From Streptomyces sp. 846.5 (GTDB lineage Bacteria; Actinomycetota; Actinomycetes; Streptomycetales; Streptomycetaceae), in contig NZ_SOBN01000002.1 in the NCBI RefSeq assembly GCF_004365705.1, forward strand, positions 930,001 to 994,000: 64,000 bases of DNA, in the 5' to 3' direction. The notes under the pieces were generated by a model. It ran no database searches, had not been told where the DNA came from, and saw only the letters and a list, made by a program, of their open reading frames with translations. Numbering within the stretch: position 1 is the stretch's first letter; every line of letters starts with the position of its first letter. Below, piece by piece: positions 1 to 8,344 of this stretch. A program made the translations under genes and the position numbers.

Positions 1-157
1 GGTAGAGCGTGGCGATGCCCACGCCGGCCTCGGCCGCGATCTGTTCCAGCGAACCCTCGCCCTTGCCCAGCACGGTGCGTCCGGCAGCGGTGATGCGCTC
101 CACGGTGGAGCGCGCGTCGACCCGGCGCCGGGGAGCACGGTCATTTGTGATTGCCAT
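1..157 (-). CDS. TetR-family regulator, N-terminal part (cut by window edge)
   Basis: Only the first 52 codons are inside the window; the gene continues past base 1. The ATG at 157-155 is followed by a basic leader and then a helix-turn-helix stretch, EQIAAEAGVGIATLY, which is the TetR-type DNA-binding domain. It is divergent from the MMPL exporter that starts at 335, and the 177-bp gap carries tandem repeats suited to a shared operator. By family habit it would repress both itself and the exporter in the absence of a ligand. The ligand cannot be guessed because the sensing domain lies outside the window. Confidence 0.85.
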   Translation of the reverse strand, partial: MAITNDRAPRRRVDARSTVERITAAGRTVLGKGEGSLEQIAAEAGVGIATLY

Positions 158-216
158 CCGTGACTCTTCCCTGCTCTGTGACGAAGGCCGACGGCAGGCA
201 CCCATCGACGACAAGA

Positions 217-290
217 GCCTATCGCGTTAGGTAGCCGACTATCGGATTGGTAGTTGACTATCGCTTTGATAGTAGACTCTCGCTTCATCG
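217..290. promoter_or_regulatory. Tandem operator repeats between TetR and MMPL genes
   Basis: A 14-base unit, GTAGYYGACTATCG or close to it, starts at 231, 250 and 269, exactly 19 bp apart, and a shorter GCCTATCG copy lies at 217-224. The repeats sit in an unusually A+T-rich patch between two divergent genes. Regularly spaced units on about two DNA turns suit cooperative binding by the TetR-family protein encoded at 1-157. Confidence 0.65.
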
Positions 291-334
291 CCCGGCTCGG
301 CCCGGCCAAGCCGTGACAGACAAGGGAGAGCTCT

Positions 335-2689
335 GTGTCCGTTCTGCTGTACCGCCTGGGCAGGTTCGCCTACGGCAAGCCCTGGTACGTCATCGGCGGC
401 TGGCTGGCCGTGGTGGCGTCCGTGGTGGCGCTCCTGGTGGTCAACCCCGTCAGGCTCAGCAACGAGGTGCGTATCGACGGCACCCCGTCCCAGCAGGTGA
501 TCGACGATCTGGCCAAAACGCTGCCGGAGGCGTCCGGCGGCCAGGGCCTGCTCCTCTTCAAGGCCCCGCAGGGGGCTCGCATCGACGACGCGAAGGTCCA
601 CGCCGCGCTCCTGACGGCGGTGGACGCCGTCTACCGCCACGACCACGTCATCGACACCCGGAAGGTCCTCGCCCAAGAAGTCGCCAAGGGCGCAAACAGC
701 CCACTGCTGCAGGCCCAGGCGGCAGTGGCGAAGGCCGCAGGCAAGCCGGCCTCGGGCCCGACGCCCGCCCCGCTCCGGTCGCACGGGCAGCCCGTCCCGG
801 GCGTGATCGTCTCCGCCGACGGCTCCACGGCTCTGATGCAGTTCCAGTTCGACGAGCAGACCTACGAGCTCCCCTCCGGGACGATCGACAGCACCGTCAA
901 GGCCGCGGAACAGCGAGCCACCCGTGGCGGCCTGGAGGTCCTGCCATCCGCGTCGATGATGGAGATACCCGAGATCGTCGGCGTCGGAGAGATCGCCGGC
1001 GTCGCCGTCGCGGCCCTCGTCCTGCTGATCACCCTCGGGTCGGTGGTGGCCGCGGGCCTGCCCCTGGTCATCGCCCTCGTCGGGGTCACCGTGGGAGTCG
1101 GCGGCGCCTTCACCCTCTCCACCGTGTTCGAGATCCACTCCCTCGCCGCTGTACTGGCCCTGATGCTGGGGCTGGCCGTCGGCATCGACTACGCGCTGTT
1201 CGTCGTCAACCGGGAACGCAGGCTGATCCTGGACGACGGCCTGGACGCGCACGAAGCGACCGCCCGGGCGATCGGCACCGCCGGGAGCGCGGTCTTCTTC
1301 GCCGGCAGCACCGTCATCATCGCCCTCGCCGGACTCCTGGTCATCCGGATCGCCCTGCTCTCCACCATGGCCGTCGTGGCCGCCGCCACCATCGCGATCG
1401 CCGTACTGCTCGCCCTGACCCTGCTGCCCGCCCTGCTGGGGCTGGTCAGGGAACGGATCTGCGCCGCCCGGATCCGGCGCGCGACGCAGCACCGCACGTC
1501 GGCCGCCGGGCCCGGACGGGCCACCCGCTGGGGAAGGCTCCTGGTCCGTCACCGGTACGCCGCCCTCGTGGCCGCGATCCTGATACCCGCGATCCTGGCC
1601 GTGCCCGCCGCCGGCATGAAACTGGGTCTGCCCTCAGGCGCCAGCTACAACCCCGACGCCGGACAGCGCCGCAGCTACGAAATGACCAGTAAGGCTTACG
1701 GCCCGGGCTACAACGGCCCCCTCCTGGTCGCCGTCGACTCCACCGCGAACAGCCGGCCCCTCACGCCGGAGACGCTCGCCGCGGTGACCTCCGAACTGGG
1801 GGAGACCAAGGGCGCCACCTCGGTCTCCCTGGCGGGGATGAACAAGACCGGTACGACCGCCATCCTCAGTCTCGTACCCGGCAGCGGTCCGAACGACGAC
1901 GCGACCAAGGACCTGGTCACCGCGGTGCGGGAGAAGAGCGCGCGGATCGGCCGGGCGCACGGCGCCACCATCGGCATCACCGGATTCACCGCCCTCGCGA
2001 TCGACGTCTCCGACCGGCTCGCCAACGTGCTGCCCCTCTACGTCGCGGTCGTGCTCGGACTCTCCCTGATCGTTCTCCTCCTCGTCTTCCGCTCCCTCCT
2101 GGTACCCGTGATGGCCACCCTGGGATTCCTGCTGAGCGTCTCCGCCGCCTTCGGCCTCACCACGGCCGTCTTCCAGTGGGGCTGGATGCAGAACCTGATC
2201 GGCGTCGACGCCACCGCGCCGGTCGTGAGCCTGCTGCCCATCATCATCACCGGCGTCCTGTACGGACTCGCCATGGACTACCAGATGTTCCTGGTGACCT
2301 CCATGCGTGAGGCACACGTCCACGGGGAGAGCGCGCTGGAGGCCACCGTCACCGGCTTCGCGCGCGCCAGTTCGGTCATCGTGGCGGCGGCCACCATCAT
2401 GGTCTCCGTCTTCGCCGGGTTCGTCTTCAACTCCCAGCCCATGATCAAACAGGCCGGCTTCGCACTCGCCGCGGGCATCCTCGTCGACGCCTTCGTCATC
2501 CGCATGACACTCATCCCGGCCACCATGGCACTCGCACGGGAGAAGGCATGGTGGATCCCCACCTGGCTGGACCGTCTGCTGCCCGACCTGGACATCGAGG
2601 GCGACAAGCTCGCACAGAAGATACCGTTGCCCCGTCCCGTCACTCCCCAACCGCAAGGCAAGGAGCAGACGACCGAAGCCTTCGGCTGA
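335..2689 (+). CDS. MMPL-family (RND-type) membrane transporter
   Basis: A 784-residue inner-membrane exporter of the MMPL family, which moves lipids, polyketides or drugs using the proton gradient. An N-terminal membrane helix is followed by a long extracytoplasmic domain (about 30-200). A block of five or six helices follows with the proton-relay motif GLAVGIDYALF (about 285). Then come a second extracytoplasmic domain (about 420-560) and a second helix block with GLAMDYQMFLV (about 645). The length is typical of actinobacterial two-module MMPL proteins. The GTG start is chosen because AGGGAGAG lies just upstream. It faces a TetR gene, so it is probably an inducible efflux pump; the substrate is unknown. 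Confidence 0.93.
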   Translation: MSVLLYRLGRFAYGKPWYVIGGWLAVVASVVALLVVNPVRLSNEVRIDGTPSQQVIDDLAKTLPEASGGQGLLLFKAPQGARIDDAKVHAALLTAVDAVYRHDHVIDTRKVLAQEVAKGANSPLLQAQAAVAKAAGKPASGPTPAPLRSHGQPVPGVIVSADGSTALMQFQFDEQTYELPSGTIDSTVKAAEQRATRGGLEVLPSASMMEIPEIVGVGEIAGVAVAALVLLITLGSVVAAGLPLVIALVGVTVGVGGAFTLSTVFEIHSLAAVLALMLGLAVGIDYALFVVNRERRLILDDGLDAHEATARAIGTAGSAVFFAGSTVIIALAGLLVIRIALLSTMAVVAAATIAIAVLLALTLLPALLGLVRERICAARIRRATQHRTSAAGPGRATRWGRLLVRHRYAALVAAILIPAILAVPAAGMKLGLPSGASYNPDAGQRRSYEMTSKAYGPGYNGPLLVAVDSTANSRPLTPETLAAVTSELGETKGATSVSLAGMNKTGTTAILSLVPGSGPNDDATKDLVTAVREKSARIGRAHGATIGITGFTALAIDVSDRLANVLPLYVAVVLGLSLIVLLLVFRSLLVPVMATLGFLLSVSAAFGLTTAVFQWGWMQNLIGVDATAPVVSLLPIIITGVLYGLAMDYQMFLVTSMREAHVHGESALEATVTGFARASSVIVAAATIMVSVFAGFVFNSQPMIKQAGFALAAGILVDAFVIRMTLIPATMALAREKAWWIPTWLDRLLPDLDIEGDKLAQKIPLPRPVTPQPQGKEQTTEAFG

Positions 2690-2779
2690 CCGATGTCGTG
2701 GCCGCTGCCCGCGCGGCAGCTCTCGCGAACCACTCCGCAGGGGCCCGACATCTGGCGCATTTTTCGAAGGCGCAGTAAG

Positions 2780-3035
2780 GGAACCCGATCCCCAGGATCG
2801 ACCCGATGTTGGCGTCCGCCGTGGGCCACGGGCCTGCTGAGGCGTTCCAGTCTGCGCAGCTGCTCCTCGACCTGCGTGGCGGTGCGGAGGACCGCATACG
2901 CGTCCTCGGGGCGGGCCGCCATTTTGTCGTGCAGATCGCCGCCGGCGAAGAACGTCTTCTTGGCGAAGGTGATGACGACCCCGGTGATGCTGTCGCGCTC
3001 CGCCTCCAGCCGGTCGACGGCCCGGCGGTTACCGG
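2780..3035 (-). pseudogene. Remnant of a FadB/FadJ-type 3-hydroxyacyl-CoA dehydrogenase-hydratase
   Basis: Read on the minus strand, an enoyl-CoA hydratase segment is clear: ITGVVITFAKKTFFAGGDL followed by a helix ending RLERLSRPVA. At about 2820 it jumps, in another frame, to ANIGSILGIGFP, a motif of the C-terminal dehydrogenase domain of the same multifunctional protein. So several hundred codons have been lost by internal deletion, the reading frame is broken, and neither a start nor a normal end remains. It lies directly after the SDR stop codon (3029), which suggests that the operon once ended with a full beta-oxidation enzyme. Confidence 0.72.
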
Positions 3036-3787
3036 ATGGAGGATCCGATGGAGATGCCGCCGTCCACGTCCAGGACGATGCCGGTGATGTAGCCGGCGGC
3101 CTCACTGGCGAGGAAGGCCGCGGCGTCGGCGATGTCCTCGGGCCTGCCGGTGTGGCGCATGGGGATCTTGTTGGTGAGTTTGTCGCGTGCGGGGCCGTTC
3201 ATGGAGGCGAGCATGGGGGTCTCGATGAGGCCGGGGGCGATGGCGTTGGCGGTGATGCCGTGGCGGGCGCCCTCGAGCGCGAGGGTGCGGGTCATGCCGA
3301 CGATGCCGGCCTTTGCGGCCACGTAGTTGGTCTGGCCGAAGTTCCCGCGCCAGGACATGGAGGAGAAGCTGATGATGCGTCCGTAGCCTTGGCGTTTCAT
3401 GGGCGCGAACGCGGCGCGGGCGCAGTGGAATCCACCGGTGAGGCTGACGTCGATGACGGCGTGCCAGTCGTCGTCGGTGATGTCCTCGACGCGGTTGTCG
3501 CGGATGATGCCGGCGTTGTTGACGAGTACGTCGAGGCGGCCGAGATTCGTAGTGACACCGGTGATCCAGGCGTTGACCTGGGCCGAGTCGGTCACGTCCA
3601 CCAGGTCGGTGCGGAGTTTCGCGTCGTGGGCGGCGGCGATGGTCCCGGCGGCGTCGGTGAGGGCGTGTTCGTTGACGTCGGCGAGCGCGAGCGTGGCGCC
3701 CTCGGCGGCGAAGCGGGTGGCCATGGCGAGGCCGAGGCCTTGTGCGGCGCCGGTGATGGCGACGACGCGTCCGTGGTAGCGGTTCAC
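3029..3787 (-). CDS. SDR-family NAD(P)-dependent oxidoreductase (FabG-like)
   Basis: A 252-residue classical short-chain dehydrogenase, normal length for the family. The cofactor motif GAAQGLGLA lies near residue 13, NNAGI near 90, the catalytic serine in SFSSMSW near 140 and the YxxxK pair in YVAAKAG near 155. The C-terminus ends in the usual dimer motif VDGGISIG. It probably oxidises a 3-hydroxyacyl-CoA or a related alcohol. The GTG start overlaps the upstream crotonase stop (GTGA), so translation is coupled. It is the last intact gene of the operon that begins at 7957. Confidence 0.92.
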   Translation of the reverse strand: MNRYHGRVVAITGAAQGLGLAMATRFAAEGATLALADVNEHALTDAAGTIAAAHDAKLRTDLVDVTDSAQVNAWITGVTTNLGRLDVLVNNAGIIRDNRVEDITDDDWHAVIDVSLTGGFHCARAAFAPMKRQGYGRIISFSSMSWRGNFGQTNYVAAKAGIVGMTRTLALEGARHGITANAIAPGLIETPMLASMNGPARDKLTNKIPMRHTGRPEDIADAAAFLASEAAGYITGIVLDVDGGISIGSSIR

Positions 3788-4572
3788 CTGGTGTCTGCTT
3801 TCGTGGTTCGGGGAGCGAGGAAGGCCCGCAGGGCGTCGGCCACCGAACTGGCCTGCCAGTTGTCGGCGAAGGTGGTCAGTTCCTCGCACAGGGCCTGCTC
3901 GGGGGCGAGTCCGTCGATCCGGTGCAGCAGCGTCTTGAGGCGCTGCTGCGCGGGGCTGTGACGGTCGGCCAGTTGGCGGCAGATGCGGGTGGCGGTGGCG
4001 TCGAGGTCGGCCTCGGGCACGATCGCCCGGATCCAGCCGGTGTTCGCGAACTCGGTGGCGGGCAGCAGTTCGCCGGTGAGCAGGAGCCAGCGCGACAGGC
4101 CCCGTCCGACCGCACCGGGCAGCCGGACGCTGGACCCGCCAGCCGGTACCAGTCGCCGGTTGAGGTGGCCGTCGCCGATGAGTGTGGTGTCGGCGGCGAC
4201 CACGACATCGCAGGCCAACGCCAGTTCGAGGCCCCCGGCGACGGCGTGACCGTGCAGGACGGCGACCCATGGTTTGGGGCTGGCCGCGATGCGGCTGAAA
4301 CAGGCCGACACGTCCGACAGGAAGTCGACCGGGTTGACGCCCCACTCGTGCAGTTGAAGGAACTGGTGGAAGTCCCCGCCGGCACAGAAGCTCGGCCCGT
4401 TGCCTGCCACGGCGATGACCGCCGTGGCGTGGTCGGCCTCGGCACTGGTGATCTGCTTGTCCAGGGCTTCTACGAGAGTGATGTCGAGGGCGTTGCGCCG
4501 CTCCGGACGGTTGAGCCGCAGCCACCTGACGGGGCCGCGTTGCTCGACGAGCAGGGGTTCGGTGTCGGTCAA
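3784..4572 (-). CDS. Crotonase-family enoyl-CoA hydratase/isomerase
   Basis: A 262-residue crotonase-fold protein of standard length. The first oxyanion-hole segment is GNGPSFCAGGDF (about 60) and the second is HAVAGGLELALACDVV (about 108). It should act on an acyl-CoA thioester made by the neighbouring ligase, by hydration, isomerisation or retro-aldol cleavage; the residues seen do not decide which. The start is a TTG that overlaps the ligase stop (TTGA), which leaves no room for an independent leader. The SDR follows by a 4-base overlap. Ligase, crotonase and SDR in series is the usual grammar of a side-chain-shortening pathway. Confidence 0.9.
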   Translation of the reverse strand: MTDTEPLLVEQRGPVRWLRLNRPERRNALDITLVEALDKQITSAEADHATAVIAVAGNGPSFCAGGDFHQFLQLHEWGVNPVDFLSDVSACFSRIAASPKPWVAVLHGHAVAGGLELALACDVVVAADTTLIGDGHLNRRLVPAGGSSVRLPGAVGRGLSRWLLLTGELLPATEFANTGWIRAIVPEADLDATATRICRQLADRHSPAQQRLKTLLHRIDGLAPEQALCEELTTFADNWQASSVADALRAFLAPRTTKADTR

Positions 4573-6215
4573 CGTGGCTCCGGGGCGGCGAGTTCGGTAC
4601 GTCGGCGGCTGCGCAGCAGGTAGCGCTGGGTCTTGCCGCTGGGTGTCTTGGGCAGGGCGTCGATGAAGTGGATCGTGCGCGGGTAAGCGTGGGCGGCGTA
4701 GCGGGTCTTGACCAGGAGCTGGAGTTCGGTGGCCAGTTCCGGTGCGGCGTCGGTGCCGTCGCGCAGGACGACGTACGCCTCGATGACCTCGCCGCGGACC
4801 TCGTCAGGGGCGCCGATGACGCTGCACTCGGCGACGGCGGGATGCTGGGCGAGAACGCTCTCGATCTCGAACGGCCCGATCCGGTAGCCGGCCATGATGA
4901 TCACGTCGTCGTCGCGGGAGGAGAAGAAGAAGTCGCCGTCGGCGTCGATGCGCCCTGCGTCGCCGGTGAGGTAGTAGCGGCCGTCGGCGGTGAACTTGGC
5001 GTCGCTCTGCCCGGGGATCTGGTAGTCGCGGAAGGTCATCAGCGGGCTCCCGGCGACGTCGATGGCGACCCGGCCGAGCACGTCCGGCCCGGCCGGTTCG
5101 TCCTCCTCATCGGCCAGGACGGTCAAACTCCAGCCGGGCCCCGGCCGGCCCATCGAACCGGTCTTGAGCGGTCTGGCGAGTTCCGGATGCTGGTGGTTGG
5201 CCAGGGGCATGCCGACCTCGGTCTGGCCGAAGTGATCGTGCACGGCCAGACCGAGCGCGGCGCTGGCCCACTCGTTGACCTCGGGGGTCAGTGGCTCGCC
5301 CGCGCTGGACGCCCGTTGCAGGCGCAGCCCGGGCGGTACCGGCACGGTCGAGGAGCGCAGTCCCCGGTACACGGTCGGGGCGGCGGCGAAGTCGGTGACC
5401 TGGTGGTCGAGGAGCGTGCGCCAGGTCGTCTGCGGGGAGAACCCGCCCGAGAGCAGCAGGCTGGGGATGCCGGCGGCCATCGGGGCGACGATGGCGGAGT
5501 ACAGGCCGTAGGCCCAGCCGGGGTCGGCGGCACACCAGTAACTGCTGTCCTGGGTGACGCCCAGGCCGTACTCCAGGTAGACCTGCCATCCGGCGACGTA
5601 GGAGACGGGGTGGATGACCCCCTTGGGCTTGCCGGTGGTGCCGGAGGTGAACATGTGCACCAGCGGTCCGTCCCCGTTCGTGGTGACGGCGGGCACCGGC
5701 TCCGGCGACGCGGCCGCGACGAGGTCACCCAGCGACATGTCACCGTTCTGCGCGCCGGTTCCGGTGACGAGGTCATGGCGCTGGGGATCGTCGGGCATGT
5801 CGGGGCCCGGGTCGAGCTTGTGGCGCTGGTCCGGGTCGACGACCACGACGTGCGCACCGGAGCCTTCCAGGCGCAGGGCGATGGCCTGCGGCGCGAACGC
5901 CGTGAACAGCGGGACGTACACCGCGCCGAGCCGCCAGATCGCGAGGATGACGGTGACCAGGTCGGTGCTCTTGCCCATCAGGGTCGCCACCCGGTCACCC
6001 GGACCGACCCCAAGCCCTTGCAGCGCCCGCGCACACCGGTGGGAGTCCGCGGCCAGCTCGCCGAAGGTGAGCGTGGACGCCCCCCCGGCCCCGTCGACCA
6101 CGGTGAACGCGACACGGTCTGCCGGGTGCTGGTCGCACAGCAGCCCGGCCACATCGACGGAAGGAGCCGCGAATCTCGCGGTCAGTTCGGAGACTCGGTC
6201 GAGGGCGCTCATCAC
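4569..6215 (-). CDS. AMP-forming acyl-CoA synthetase
   Basis: A 548-residue adenylate-forming ligase that would activate a carboxylic acid to its CoA thioester using ATP. The P-loop-like motif TSGTTGKPKGV lies near residue 200, the aromatic motif YWCAADPGWAYGLY near 235, YLTGDAGRIDADGDF near 410, and the catalytic lysine in PKTPSGKTQR near 525. The overall pattern is closer to acetyl-, propionyl- and medium-chain ligases than to 4-coumarate ligases. The GTG at 6215 overlaps the hydrolase stop; the ATG one codon later is an alternative. The substrate is probably the acid freed by the upstream hydrolase. Confidence 0.92.
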   Translation of the reverse strand: MMSALDRVSELTARFAAPSVDVAGLLCDQHPADRVAFTVVDGAGGASTLTFGELAADSHRCARALQGLGVGPGDRVATLMGKSTDLVTVILAIWRLGAVYVPLFTAFAPQAIALRLEGSGAHVVVVDPDQRHKLDPGPDMPDDPQRHDLVTGTGAQNGDMSLGDLVAAASPEPVPAVTTNGDGPLVHMFTSGTTGKPKGVIHPVSYVAGWQVYLEYGLGVTQDSSYWCAADPGWAYGLYSAIVAPMAAGIPSLLLSGGFSPQTTWRTLLDHQVTDFAAAPTVYRGLRSSTVPVPPGLRLQRASSAGEPLTPEVNEWASAALGLAVHDHFGQTEVGMPLANHQHPELARPLKTGSMGRPGPGWSLTVLADEEDEPAGPDVLGRVAIDVAGSPLMTFRDYQIPGQSDAKFTADGRYYLTGDAGRIDADGDFFFSSRDDDVIIMAGYRIGPFEIESVLAQHPAVAECSVIGAPDEVRGEVIEAYVVLRDGTDAAPELATELQLLVKTRYAAHAYPRTIHFIDALPKTPSGKTQRYLLRSRRRTELAAPEPR

Positions 6216-7957
6216 TGGTCCCTGCGGTCGATGACCGGCAGGACCAGGCGGCTGGGATGGATCGGCCCGTGATGGATGTGGTTGACGGCGGGAACCATCT
6301 GCTCCTCGCTCTCATGGGCGATGACGCCGCCGGTGTTGGTGTTGCGGTCGTAGCGGGGGAAGTTGCTGCTGGAGACGTCCACGCGGATGCGGTGACCGGG
6401 GAGGAACACGTTGGAGGTGGCGGTCATGTCGATGGTGATTTCGTAGACCGTGCCGGGCTCCATCAGTTCTTCCGTGGCGAGGCCGTTGCGGTAGCGGGCG
6501 CGCAGGATCCCGTCGCACAGGTTGATCGCCTTGCCGTCGGGGAAGACGTCGACGAGCTTGGCGGTGAAGTCGGTGTCCACCGCCGACGAGGACACGAACA
6601 GGGTCAGGCTGACCGGCCCGGTGACCTCGACGGGCTCCTCGAGCACGGGGCCGGCGAAGCACAGGACGTCCTCGCGGGCGGCGACGGTCCGCTGGTCGAC
6701 CGGGCCGCAGAGTTCCAGCGTCACCGGCATGGACGCCCCGCCGACTGTGGGAACCGGGCGGCGCGGGTCGTAGAGGTAGGTGTCGTGCCCGGCCCCGGTC
6801 GCCGGCTCGGTCGTCAACAGGCCGTCGCCGTCCGCTGTGTTGGCGTGCCCGGCGCTGGTGAGGTGGAAGTCGGTCCACCTCGTGTCGGGCAGCGGCCACT
6901 CCTGCTCGTCGCGCCACTGGTCGATGCCCATCACGAAGATCTTCACCGGCGCCACGCCGTCCAGAGCGGTGGTGTCGCCCCGCAGCCAGCGGTCGAAGAA
7001 CTTCACATGCAGACCCGTCAGGCCCAGCATCTGCGCACTGGCCAGCGGGCCGAAGGAGCGGTCGGGATAGACACCGGTCGTGGCCATATGATCCCACGGG
7101 CCGATGATCAGCCGTTGCCCCTCGCGTGCCTGCGCGCTGCCTGCCTTCTGGCGGGCGGTGGTGTAGGTGCGCACGGTCTGCCCGATGTAGAGGTCGTACC
7201 AGCCGCCGATGTTGAGCGCGGGGGCGGTGACGTTCTTGAGCTCGGGCGTGAGCTCCATGGCGTCCCAGTAGGCGTCGTGGGAGGGATGGGCCATCCAGTC
7301 GTCCCACCACTTCCCGTACTCCGCCAGGACCGGAAGCTCCGCCGTCGGCAGCACCTCGTTGAGGGCCTCGGCGGACAGTAGCGCCTGACCGAGCTGCTGC
7401 ATCTGGTCCACGGAGCCCTCACCGGCCGCCAGAGACCGCTGCACGTCAGCCGCGTACATCATGGCATTCCACAGCGTGACCAGGCTCAGTGAGAGCGCGC
7501 CGCCCGGGCCGTACCAGGGCGACTCGTAGTTGTCGATCGAGGTGAAGGCCGGCGCGATCGCCTTGAGGGCAGGGGCACCGGTCACGGCGGTCTCCCACTG
7601 GACCATCCCCAAGTAGGACGGCCCGTACATGCCCACCGTGCCGTCCGACCACGGCTGTTCCGCGATCCAGGCGACGGTGTCCTCGCCGTCGGCCCGGTCC
7701 GCCATATGCGGAACGAACTCGCCCTCCGAGCGGTGGGTGCCCCGGCAGTCCTGCACCACCACCGCGTAGCCGGCCTCCAGCAGAGCCAGGAGGTCGGGCA
7801 CGGGCCCACCCGGGCTGATGCCCATCACGTCCTTGCCGTACGGCAGGCGCACGAGCAGCGTCGGAGCCTGCCCCTCGGCCGGATGCCACACGTTGGCGGC
7901 GAGGGCCACGCCGTCACGCATCGGAACGCGGACATCTATGTCGTATAGGTGCTGCAT
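6212..7957 (-). CDS. CocE/NonD-family serine hydrolase (X-Pro dipeptidyl-peptidase fold)
   Basis: A 581-residue alpha/beta hydrolase with a C-terminal jelly-roll domain, the architecture of the cocaine esterase/glutaryl acylase family. The nucleophile elbow GMYGPSYLGM lies near residue 110 and the histidine in IGPWDHM near 300. The C-terminal domain begins near 390 and includes FLPGHRIRVDVSSSNFPRYD. No signal peptide is visible, so it acts in the cytoplasm on an imported ester or amide. The ATG has GAGGAG seven bases upstream, and an earlier in-frame extension to 8311 has no such site. It is first in the four-gene coupled operon and lies downstream of the operator at 8001-8028. Confidence 0.92.
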   Translation of the reverse strand: MQHLYDIDVRVPMRDGVALAANVWHPAEGQAPTLLVRLPYGKDVMGISPGGPVPDLLALLEAGYAVVVQDCRGTHRSEGEFVPHMADRADGEDTVAWIAEQPWSDGTVGMYGPSYLGMVQWETAVTGAPALKAIAPAFTSIDNYESPWYGPGGALSLSLVTLWNAMMYAADVQRSLAAGEGSVDQMQQLGQALLSAEALNEVLPTAELPVLAEYGKWWDDWMAHPSHDAYWDAMELTPELKNVTAPALNIGGWYDLYIGQTVRTYTTARQKAGSAQAREGQRLIIGPWDHMATTGVYPDRSFGPLASAQMLGLTGLHVKFFDRWLRGDTTALDGVAPVKIFVMGIDQWRDEQEWPLPDTRWTDFHLTSAGHANTADGDGLLTTEPATGAGHDTYLYDPRRPVPTVGGASMPVTLELCGPVDQRTVAAREDVLCFAGPVLEEPVEVTGPVSLTLFVSSSAVDTDFTAKLVDVFPDGKAINLCDGILRARYRNGLATEELMEPGTVYEITIDMTATSNVFLPGHRIRVDVSSSNFPRYDRNTNTGGVIAHESEEQMVPAVNHIHHGPIHPSRLVLPVIDRRDQ

Positions 7958-8000
7958 CGGTGCTCCTCGTTGAGCTGACGGCGTTACCCCCGGATGATGT

Positions 8001-8028
8001 GGGTACGTTATGAGGTACCTTCGTACCC
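8001..8028. promoter_or_regulatory. 28-bp operator, matching the one before the TetR gene at 22.1 kb
   Basis: Outer arms GGGTACG/CGTACCC enclose an inner palindrome GGTACCTTCGTACC (8014-8027). The reverse complement of 22170-22197 agrees at 24 of 28 positions. It lies 44 bp before the hydrolase start and also upstream of the divergent reductase gene, so it could govern both. By inference the binding protein is the TetR regulator encoded at 21399-22088, whose own promoter carries the other copy. Confidence 0.8.
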
Positions 8029-8344
8029 TGTCAATTACCTTCTGTCCTGGAGCTGGCCGACGGATCGCCCATCGACGGGCGCCGGCCGGTGGGGACCAGG
8101 TCCTGTCTGGAATTTCCCGTCGTCGCCCGAAGGGCGGCCTTGCGGCGCCTGGTGCGGTGCATCGGCGTGCGGCCGGATCGCCCTCGTACTGGACGTACTC
8201 GGGTGATTCGGCCGTGCGGCGAGGTGCCGTGCCAGGCGCCGCGAAGCAGACAGGAAATTTCTCTCTCACTGATTGAGAATGTCGTCGCGAGCTTCCGCTG
8301 TGGCCGCGCATCCTGCGTGCAACCCAACGACGGGAGGCGACAAC

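Noticed and set aside
4668-6272. 534-codon plus-strand frame opposite the acyl-CoA ligase gene
   Set aside because: Antisense shadow; the ligase motifs are on the minus strand.
8001-8028. Reading the GGTAC palindrome as a simple restriction-site cluster
   Set aside because: The 24/28 match with a second promoter site 14 kb away and the positions before genes favour an operator.
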